Translations under genes and position numbers: made by a program
Shown here: in pieces, positions 55,805-64,000 of the stretch
How positions within the stretch are numbered: the first letter of the stretch is position 1
How the letters are laid out: each line of letters begins with the position of its first letter
Source: Liriodendron chinense
Taxonomy: Eukaryota; Streptophyta; Magnoliopsida; Magnoliales; Magnoliaceae
DNA length: 64,000 nucleotides
Direction: 5' to 3'
NCBI GenBank assembly: GCA_003013855.2
Contig: ML058407.1
Span: 4,730,372 to 4,794,371, forward strand
Notes under the pieces: generated by a model
Databases searched by the model: none
Told to the model about the DNA's origin: nothing
The model's input: the letters and a program-made list of their open reading frames with translations, nothing else

Positions 55805-56510
55805 GTGGTGTGTCTTCCTGAAAGTCACTCACCGACAGAAACGGTCAATAGCACTGTGTTGTATCACCCAATAGCCATAAATGTGTCTTCAAGTAGTCAC
55901 CCGTCCACAAAGACGATCAATGACACTATGTCGTACCATTTGGCAACTATAATGTGTCTTCCTTAAAGTCACTCATCGATAGAAATGGTCAGTGACACTG
56001 TGTTGTACCATTTAGCAGCTATGATGTATCCTGAAAGTCACTCATCGATAGAAACCATCAGTGACACTGCATTATATCATATGGCAGTCATGATATACCT
56101 TCCTGTGGTCACCCGTTCACAGTGACGAATATTGGCACTGTGTCGAGCATGACAACCATGGCGTGTCTTTTTGAAAGTCACTCACCAACAGAAATGGTTA
56201 GTGACACTGGTTAAACTAAATGGAAACCATGCCGTGTCTTCCTGAAAGTCACTCACCAACATAAATGGTCAGTGACACTGGTTGCACTAAATGGAAACCA
56301 TGGCGTGTCTTCCTGAAAGTCACTCACCAACAGAAATGGTTAGTGACACTGGTTGCACCAAATGAAAACTATGGTGTGTCTTCCTGAAAGTCACTCACCA
56401 ACAGAAATGGTCAGTGACACTGATTTCGCTACATGAGAATTGTGGCATATATCCTGAAAGTCATTCATCGATATAAACGGTCAGTGACACTGTGACACAT
56501 GACTCGGTTA
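55805..56510 (+). repeat. ~70-bp tandem repeat, about ten units
   Basis: Units begin GTGTCTTCCTGAAAGTCACTC and contain 'gaaatggtcagtgacactg'. They number about ten between 55805 and 56510, at 68-73 bp spacing; units four to nine are the most alike. Unit length and position suggest the post-pol repeats of a third Tat-like element. 55560-55804 and 56511-56752 show no gene. Confidence 0.85.
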
Positions 56511-56752
56511 AAATCCTGGTTGCTTCTCAACTAGGAATACCCGCAAGAACATGGGATGTACATTTAACTGATCTATGGTAATGACTTAGTCCATAAGAAA
56601 CCCGAAACTTGGTCCTTATGACCGCAAACTCAAGACCATAGTCCCTGATGATCTAAATTACTTGCTTGATCTATTCGGGCTTCCTCTCTAATATTCCATC
56701 TATTGTATAACTACATTTATAGAAGAATCTTGTCGTTTTGTGCCGTGGTTTT

Positions 56753-58827
56753 TGTTAGTACACTTTTCTGTGGCATACTAGTGCACCTTGTTTGTCAATT
56801 ACTTAGGTCAGTGAGTCTAGAGTCGGTTGAGCTTAATGAAGACGAAGATCGAAGACTCAAGACGGACCGACTGCATCAAGAAAGAAGAACAGGTAAAAGT
56901 GATGCCTTGGTGAGCCTCAACCTTGTACCTATCCAAAATCATAAACCTCTAGATAACCATGACCCAATAGGCATACCATTAGTCATCTTAGATTGGCCTT
57001 AAGTGTCCCAAAAGACCACCAAAAGAATAGTCAAGAGGTTGTATGATCTGCTGCAAAATAGCAAAAAATCATGTGTGGCTGGGCGCTCGACCAAGTATCC
57101 ACTGGGCGCCCGACCTATAGAGGAATCCGTCCAAGAGAGTTGGCCATATATCCAAATGGTCATCAAGCGCCCAACCCAGTGTTCACCAGGTGCCCGACCA
57201 GTGTAAAAAATGTTCAACAACACAAGACCCATTCTAGACTGAATATCGGACGCCCGACCAAAGTGATCACTGGGCACCCGACCAGTGAAAAGTATGGTCA
57301 TCGGGGGCCCGACCACACCTTGACCGGGCTCCGGACCAACTCTGAATGCGTCTAGTGATCAAATCTGTATAATGGACCAGATTTCAGGCACCCGACCCCG
57401 CGGGAATCTGCCCGTTATTTGACCGTTGGGAGAAATTTTATAAAAGTGGGGGATTCAATTTCAGGGTTAAGAGAGGGAATTTTGAGGAGATAAAAGCCAC
57501 AATTGCTAAAGACCATTAAAGGCTCTATTCCAAACCCATAGCAAGTCATTCTCCTTGTGTTTTCATCACAAGCTTAGGTCATTCAATGGCATATTGAGAA
57601 TGGACTTGTTCCCTCTTGATTCCTAAGATTTTAGACACCTTGATTATAGTTAAATCCCTTGTCTAAACACCACCTAGGAGTCCAAGTAGGTGTATTCCTC
57701 TAGGAAACCTATTTCCTAGCATTTGTAGAGGATTCACCATTCCCTAGCACCTTGGGCATCTCCAATGGAGCATCACATGCAAGGTAGCTGATCTTGGAGC
57801 TGAAGCCTTGGCAACGCAGAGGCACCAAAGATCGGGGGAACACAAGGGGAGCTGATTCAAGCACGGGAGAGCAAGAAGAAGCAACCCAAATCGGCGCTAC
57901 AAATGGGCTCAATCCGACAAGTAAGGTTGTATTTGTTAGGAGTCCATCCACTTAATTCCTTGTGGGAGTTGAGTGTAGAGTTTGTTTGACAAACTCGAAC
58001 TAGGGTCATTTGCCGATCCTTGGCCTATTTGTCGGCCTAAAGTCTAAGGACATTAGCCATTCCTTGGCCTATTTGTCGGCCTAAAGACTAGGGATTGTTA
58101 GGAACTCCTTTTCTCATTTGTCGGGCCTAAATTTAGGGATGTTAGCCGTTCCTTGGTACGTTTGTCGGGCCTAAACAAAGTCTCCAAGGGGAACCATCAA
58201 CACGGGTGTGAACGTGTAGGTTGGGAGGAACCTGTAAACTCCTCGGTTGGGTGGATCTAAGTTAAAACACCTTGGTTGGGAGTAACCAGATTTAAACTCC
58301 CCAGTGAATGCCGGTGTGCTCAAAGGAGTTGAGTACTTGAACCGGGAGTGGAGTAGACAAGTAGTCGAACCACTATACATGCTTGTGTTTGTGATTATTC
58401 TTGAGCACTTTTCTCATTATGCATTGTGTTTAATTGATTAATTATGAATGCTTAGTTAGGAATGTATACTAGGCACTTGATAGGCACATCCACACTCACA
58501 AGATGTATTTTCACTCCTATGTAGACTTGAGTTCTTATTGATCCATCCTCTATGGTCTACATGTGTTACTTAGACTAGGTTGTTTATTGCATTTATTATT
58601 TGCTAGTCTTTGATTGGACCCACTTAGGCTTGGAAGCCGAAGTGTTAATCTCTCACTTGGTATAATTTGCTAAAACGGTTAAGTAGGCGAAAAGATTTTC
58701 AAAAGGTCCTAATTCCCCCCCCCCCCCCCCCCCCTCCCTCTAGGACTTAGTCATAATTCTAGTTGCTCCTTAAGCTTCCGCATGCGTATGCGTAGGTTGT
58801 CGTGTTAGACTGCCCGATGTAATTTCA
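56753..58827 (+). mobile_element. Element E 5' LTR
   Basis: 2075 bp, TGTTAGTACACTTTTCTGTG to AATTTCA. TATA box TTTTATAAAAGTGG near 57436. The promoter array at 57080-57405 uses a GGGCGCCCGACC motif, unlike C and D. A run of 20 C at 58715-58734 replaces the short C-run of the other copies. Confidence 0.88.
57080..57405 (+). repeat. GGGCGCCCGACC array in the element E LTR
   Basis: About ten copies or near-copies of (G)GGC(G/A)CCCGACCA in roughly 325 bp, for example at 57083, 57104, 57245, 57274 and 57305. It occupies the slot that holds GACCGGTC sites in C and TCCGATCAATCGGA in D. Confidence 0.8.
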
Positions 58828-58842
58828 ATTGGTATCAGAGCC
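58828..58842 (+). other. Element E primer binding site
   Basis: ATTGGTATCAGAGCC, an exact initiator-Met tRNA type copia primer site, directly after the LTR. Confidence 0.9.
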
Positions 58843-58902
58843 AATTTGCTCTTTAAAGACTTAACTGTCTAAAGTAAGATCCAATACCGGAGCACTAGCA
58901 TC

Positions 58903-59891
58903 ATGTCTAACCGAGATGGGAATACTGTCAACCGTCCTCCATACTTTGACGGATCCAACTACGCCTATTGGAAGGCTAGAATGATGATTTTTCTCCAATC
59001 ATCAATCGATCCGTATGGGCCGCAACATTAAATGGATATTCCTTGCCCACTGAACAAGTGGAGGTTGATGGTAAGATCATTGTCATTTTCAAAGATAATG
59101 AGAAATGGAAGGACAATGGGAGAGCTCAATATGTGGCAAATGCCAAAGCTCTCAATACGATTTGCTGTAGTGTTTCTCCGGAAGAATTTCAGCGCATTCT
59201 CACATGCGCAACTACAAAAGAAGAGTGGGATATATTTGACGTAACCCACGAGGGAACTAGTACAGTAAGACGCTTGAAGCTTCAGCTTTTAACCACCAAA
59301 CTTGAAAACATTAGGATGAAAGAGACTGAAACCTTCATGGAGTTTTATACTAAACTTTCTGATATTTTCAACTCCATGTTTGCCTTGGGGTAAAGGGTTC
59401 CGGAAGGAAGGTTATGTAGAAAAATACTTAGATCCCTCCCGTAAAGATTCGTTACCAAGGTAGTTGCCTTAGAGGAGTGTAGAAACATAGATAACATGAA
59501 AGTAGAAGAACTTATAGGTTCCCTACAAACTCATGAACTACACTTTAAGGCCCCCTCTAAGAAGAAAGACGTCACTTTGAAATCTTCACATAGACACTCA
59601 CATAGGCAAAAGAAAATTAAGAGCGAGTCGTCCGAAGATAGCGATGATGAGGATGATGATCTTAATAAAAGATTCAAGAGATTCCTCAAATTTTATAGAG
59701 GGAGTAGCCATGACAAGAAGGACAAGAATGGTGATAAACATAAAGGGAAATCATCCAAAACTTCATTCGTTCGATGTTACGGTTGCGGTTAACTTGGCCA
59801 TATTGCCCCAGATTGTCCAGAAACACCTAAACTGAAAGGTAAAAAGACCATGGTAGCCATGTGGGATGATACAGAGGAGTCAAATTCTTAA
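58903..59891 (+). pseudogene. Gag of element E (copia type)
   Basis: ATG 58903 (MSNRDGNTVNRPP), then YFDGSNYAYWKARMMIFLQS of the DUF4219-type start. A frameshift near 58995 moves it into the frame that then reads YVANAKALNTICC, RILTCATTKEEWDIFDVTHE and LKLQLLTTKLENIRM. Stops at 59391-59393 and about 59443 precede an open acidic/Lys-rich stretch. The knuckle CYGCG is broken by TAA at 59790 (Gln expected) before LGHIAPDC. No protease or RT follows. Confidence 0.85.
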
Positions 59892-60821
59892 TCTAGCGAC
59901 TCTAATAGTGATGAGAGCCAAGTTATAGTGAGAGCTCTCATGGCTTCCACCACTACCTCTCTTCTCCCTAATCTAAGAGAGGATCCCGACCGTTTTCCCT
60001 TCTAAGAGAAGGAGTTCCCAACCCCTCACCTCATGTTACATTTTATGAGGGTGTTGTGAAAATTAGTTACCCTTATGCTAATCAAACTAAACATAGTTAG
60101 TAAGGGTAGCTAGAAATGCTTTAATAGGAAAATTTGAGGATTTCAACCTCATTTTTGTGTATATGGGCAAATCAGAGGATTCAAGCCTCATTAGCCCAAA
60201 TTTTGATAATTTAGCCTTACTTTTAATTGATATATTTGCTTGCTAGATTATCACCATGTTTAGATTAGCTAATCTTGTTGAATTTCATGTTTACTTATAT
60301 GCTAATCTTTGCTTTTTATTGGTCTTGATATACCAATTGGGGAGGTTGGTTGATTGGGCTATAAGCCCTTGAGCTTTCAATGCTTAATGTATATCATAGA
60401 TGACCAATTTTGCATGATTAACTATGATTCGTATAGTACATTTTCTTATTAATCATGTTCCCATGCATGCTCCATGTTTTATATGTTTATGCACCCTATA
60501 CTCTTCTTATTAGCATGTGCTTGTTGATTTAACTTAGACATACTATCTACTCTTACCTTAACCTTAATTGATATATCATTAAGAGGGAGAGAATAGTTTG
60601 TCACTTGCTAACAAAAAGGGGGAGAAAGTTCAAGTCCACCAAAACTAGTTTGCTACGTTTTGTGATGCAGGGATTGACAGGTTATGGGGGAGCATTCAAG
60701 AGGAGCTTCCTTAGTTACTTGTCTTAGTATTTCGAGGTATAAAATTTATTTGAATTTTGACATGTAATGTATTCTGTTTTGGTAGGATAGGTTTTTGTAA
60801 GTAATTGATAAAGGGGGAGAT
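59892..60821 (+). other. Element E internal non-coding region
   Basis: No gene. Homologous to 34464-35093 and 8494-8808 of C. It ends in the polypurine tract at 60810-60821. Confidence 0.7.
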
Positions 60822-61207
60822 TGTTAGTGCACTTTTCTGTGGCATACTAGTACACCTTGTTTGTCAATTACTTAGGTCGGTGAGTTTAGAGTTGGGGGAG
60901 AGAATAGTTTGTTAATTGCTGACAAAAAGGGGGAGAAAGTTTAAGTCCCACCAAAACTAGTTTGCTACATTTTGTGATGCAGGGATTGACAGGTTATGGG
61001 GGAGCATTCAAGAGGAGCTTGCTTAGTTACATGTCTTAGTGTTTCAAGTTGTAAAATTTATTTGAATTTTGACATATAATGTATTCTGTTTTGGTAGGAT
61101 AGGTTTTTTTAAGTAATTAACAAAGGGGGAGATTATTAGTGCACTTTTCTGTGGCATACTATGCACCTTGTTTGTCAATTACTTAGGTCAGTGAGTCTAG
61201 AGTCGGT
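60585..61207 (+). repeat. 311-bp tandem duplication across the E 3' LTR junction
   Basis: 60585-60895 is repeated at 60896-61207. Each copy holds the end of the internal region, the polypurine tract and about 73 bp of LTR start. In the second copy the LTR begins TATTAGTGC instead of TGTTAGTGC. Confidence 0.88.
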
Positions 61208-61311
61208 TGAGCTTAATGAAGACGAAGACCAAAGACTCAAGATGGACCGGCTGCATCAAGAAAGAAGAAACAGGTAAAAGTGATGCCTTAGTGAGCCTCA
61301 ACCTTGTACCT
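60822..61311 (+). mobile_element. Element E 3' LTR, duplicated start and truncated
   Basis: The first LTR start at 60822 runs only ~73 bp. The second copy from about 61133 runs to 61311 (TGTTAG-type U3, 'agcctcaaccttgtacc'). It is then interrupted by the F LTR (TGTTGTACCTCC at 61312). The continuation is not in this window. Confidence 0.8.
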
Positions 61312-62121
61312 TGTTGTACCTCCACTTTATACATTGCATAGCCATTACATCACATTATATGCATGGTGTTCGTGTTTAAAAGGCCTATCTAATGCATGTT
61401 TTGTGATTATAGGAACGAGAATGAACTTCGCCAATTGGAAACCAAAAAGCTATACTTAGGATTTAGATGAAGACCCAAGGTGGGCCAAAGAAAGAAGAAA
61501 GCAGAGAGAGAAGAAAGAAAGAAGGAAATGAAGAAGAAAATGGCCAAGACCAGTCCAGACCGGTCGGCCAGGAGGGCCACGACCGGTCTAGACTGGTCAG
61601 CCACCTCCTCCCAGCCCTCTGGACATTGAAAGTAATAGGGCCGACCTGTCTTGACCGGTTGGCCAAGGCCTACCCACCTCCAGAAGCTCCCTGGACGCCT
61701 CACAGACATGTCCAACCGGTCGTGACCGGTCGTCCAGCCCAGTCCCACCGGTCCAGACCGGTAGGCCCTGCGTAAGACAGTAAGTTTCTTATTTAGGCTC
61801 CGGATTTGTCTGCGCACTGCGTATCCTTACGCATCTTCTGGATAATTTCGACGCAGCAGAGCCTCTCCACTATAAAAGAAGACCTAGGGATCGTTCCTAA
61901 GGCATCCTAGAACAGATTGAGCGTGGTGGGAGATGATGTAAGTAGATTTCGGAGTTCTACAACTCCTCCTAGTTTGCTTTCTAGTTTTATGCTTTGTTTA
62001 GTTGTTTTCATGATTCCTTGGATCATGAACGGCTAAACCTCTTAGCTAGGGCTAAGTGGTGAAGCGTGTAGTGAATCTAAGATGTTTCAATTTGTTTGAT
62101 TTGGTTTGAAGTTGGATTCCT
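61312..62121 (+). mobile_element. Element F LTR, 3' deleted
   Basis: Starts TGTTGTACCTCCACTTTATA, related to the G LTR start. GACCGGTC sites at 61545-61770; TATA box CACTATAAAAGAAGACC near 61868. Near 62120 it joins internal leader sequence directly, so the U5 end and primer site are missing. Confidence 0.75.
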
Positions 62122-62407
62122 TGATTCCTATTTGTCGGCTTTGCCGTCTTGGATCACCTTGTGCTGAGAGATTTCTCTTCTTAACTCTATTCCTCTTTCT
62201 TCTTTTTCTACACTTTTCTCAAAAGATTCAAAGAGTGGGTGGGGAGTTCTCTGAACCCCTATTGATCAGGAGAAATCGGTCTCTATCCTTACTTTTGGCT
62301 CAGCCATTGCAAGACACCTTGTGCTTCAGTCTTAGAGAGAAGTAAAGGAAGGAGGAAAGAATTCTTTTTTTTATTTTTTTTGTTTGTTTCATTCTTTTAG
62401 GATTTGC
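62122..62407 (+). other. Element F leader
   Basis: Non-coding; matches 32364-32640 of A in inverse orientation ('gccgtcttggatcaccttgtg'). Confidence 0.65.
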
Positions 62408-63373
62408 ATGCCACATTGGGCTCGGGATTCAAATAATCGACTCATTAGTGAAGGGGGAATAGTAGAAGGAATTGATAGAGAACCACGTGCTAGGAGACAT
62501 TTAAATTCTCCAATTTTGTCTAAAAGTATGGCTGCAAATCAACCCAATCCTATGGCCAATCAAAATCTGGGCGAAAACCAAACCGAAACGGGAGAGAATG
62601 TGGTTGAGAATGTTCCCCGACCAAGAACATTACGTGATTACTTGCAACCAGCAAGAGCGAACACTCCCTCATGCATAGTTTTTCCACAAAATACAGGGAA
62701 CGTAGATTTGAAACCGGGATTAATCCAACTCCTCTCGAGATTCCATGGATTAGACAGTGAAAGTGCCTATCAACACCTTAAGGAATTTGATGAGGTAATA
62801 GCCACCATGCACTTTGTAAACATAACTGATGATGTGGTGAGACTTAAATTATTTCTTTTTACCCTTAAAGATAAAGCTAAAGGTTGTCTTCATGCATTAC
62901 GGTCAAGATCAATTGGCACATGGACTGATATGTATAGGGAGTTCATTAAAAAGTTCTTCCCTACTCATAAAACGAACATGTTGAGGCGCCTTATCATGAA
63001 TTTTGCTCAAAAGGAGGATGAGACCTTCCTCCAATGTTAGGAGAAGTTTAAGGACTTGTTAAATGCATGCCCACATCATGGCTATGAAATTTGGCGGGTT
63101 ATAAGCTTTTTTTATGAAGGACTGACTTCACCCATGCGCCAATTCGTAGAGATGATGTGTAATGGGGAGTTCATGAATAAGGAAGTCGAGGAAGCATGGG
63201 ACTATTTGGAGGAATTGGCTGAGAATGCACAGTCTTGGGATACATCTAAACCAACAAATTCCAAGACTAGCCAACAAAAGGAAAAAGGAAGAATTTATGT
63301 CCTATTAGAAGAGGATAGCATAAGTGCACGTGCGGCTAGCCGATCACAAGAAAAGTCGAGGCCATGGAATTAA
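62408..63373 (+). pseudogene. Athila-like gag of element F
   Basis: From ATG 62408 (MPHWARDSNN). Blocks: TLRDYLQPARANTPSCIVF, LLSRFHGLDSESAYQHLKEF, FFPTHKTNMLRRLIMNFAQK, then a TAG at 63038-63040 in place of Trp, then PMRQFVEMMCNGEFMNKEVE and AWDYLEELAENAQSWDT to a stop at 63371. It is nearly collinear with the A gag and better preserved. Confidence 0.87.
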
Positions 63374-64000
63374 AGAAAGGAGAGACAATCAACTCTAAAG
63401 ACGTTAAAACTGTTTGAAATCAACATACAACACAAGATTGTCCCACAATTTTAGTAGTCCAAGACATCTTACAAGAACAATCAAATGCCATAAACAGTTA
63501 TCAACGGCAATTTGGTGCTCCAAACTCAAACACGTTTAATTCTAGTTGGAAGAACCATCCCAACTTCAGTTGGAGGAATGGACCCACTGCGAATGCAAAC
63601 AATATCCCTCAAGCTCAACCTTTACTAGGTCCATCCCTAATCATTACACTAAAAGCTACGCTAAAGGAGATGTTGGGTGCATTCGTATCGGTTCAAGCTG
63701 AATATAACAAGACTAATTCTCTGAAAATAGATGGGTTCATGCAAGAGCAATTGAATTTAATCAAAGTTCAACTCAAGCCATCAATGACTTGAAAACTTCA
63801 ATGGCTAGAGTTGAATCTCACCTCAGTGTTAGGGAGAAAGGCACACTTCTCGCCCAACCTCTTCCTAACCCAAGAACCCAATTTGAGATACAAGACGCAA
63901 GCTCATCCTCCCAACATACGGAGCATGTTCAAGCTATCACCACTTTGAGAAGTGGGAAAATAATTGATAAATCTAATCCGGTGAAGGCCCCAAAGCCTAA
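63374..64000 (+). pseudogene. Element F gag C-terminal region, cut by the window edge
   Basis: Continuation of gag in broken frames: 'NFSWRNGPTANANNIPQAQP', LKEMLGAFVSVQAEYNKTNS and a 'TTLRSGKIIDKSNPVKAPK' end. It corresponds to 31340-30780 of A. The protease would begin outside the window. Confidence 0.75.

Larger units (their letters stand above)
56753..61311 (+). mobile_element. Element E: copia-type, gag-only LTR retrotransposon, 3' truncated
   Basis: 5' LTR 56753-58827, initiator-Met primer site, gag, about 0.9 kb of non-coding sequence, polypurine tract AAAGGGGGAGAT, then the 3' LTR from 60822. There is a 311-bp tandem duplication across the 3' junction, and F cuts the LTR at 61312. 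The internal region is 2.0 kb with no pol, as in C. Confidence 0.85.

Noticed and set aside
1..64000. tRNA, rRNA or ordinary protein-coding host genes
   Set aside because: None recognised on either strand; the tRNA-like words found are primer binding sites next to LTRs.

Overview
This is plant nuclear DNA, most likely from an angiosperm with a large, repeat-rich genome. Essentially all 64 kb is LTR retrotransposon sequence stacked by nested insertion. I found no intact host gene, tRNA or rRNA gene. The plant assignment rests on the element types: Athila-like and Tat-like Ty3/gypsy elements, Ty1/copia-type gag with an initiator-Met primer binding site, a plant mobile domain (PMD) gene inside a Tat element, and a captured plant-like proteasome alpha-4 fragment. 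The species cannot be named.

Layout. (1) 1-6681 is a pile of truncated pieces: a copia-type gag and LTR (element K, minus), an LTR of the 'T2' family, a minus-strand Athila-like LTR, and a 3.2 kb Athila-like LTR (B). (2) 6682-38077 is a four-level nest: C (copia-type, gag only, minus) contains A (Athila-like, gag-protease only, minus, 8809-34463), which contains H (non-autonomous Athila-like, minus, 12374-30424), which contains T1 (Tat-like, plus, 17425-28345). A has an exact 5-bp target duplication; H and T1 have 4/5 matches. (3) 38078 to about 54.8 kb is the 3' half of a second Tat-like element, T2 (plus). Its antisense PMD gene is split by element G (40405-45908), a solo C-family LTR D (46625-48551) and a solo Athila-like LTR L7 (49713-51259). 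(4) 54.8-56.75 kb holds tandem repeats. (5) 56753-61311 is E, a plus-strand relative of C. (6) 61312-64000 is F, a plus-strand Athila-like element cut by the window edge.

Only T1 carries a full pol set, and it is broken by nonsense codons and frameshifts. The other well-resolved elements lack reverse transcriptase and integrase: C and E carry only gag, A only gag-protease, and H and G only one acidic ORF of unknown function. They would have to move with enzymes supplied in trans.

The most unusual signal is in the LTRs. Every LTR family here has an array of short, CpG-containing, often palindromic motifs. The array lies upstream of the TATA box. In three copies of one LTR family (C, D, E) the motif itself is completely different while the flanks stay homologous. 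In three elements (C, A, G) the two LTRs of the same element differ by loss of array units. A 53-codon piece of the 20S proteasome alpha-4 gene lies inside both LTRs of T1.
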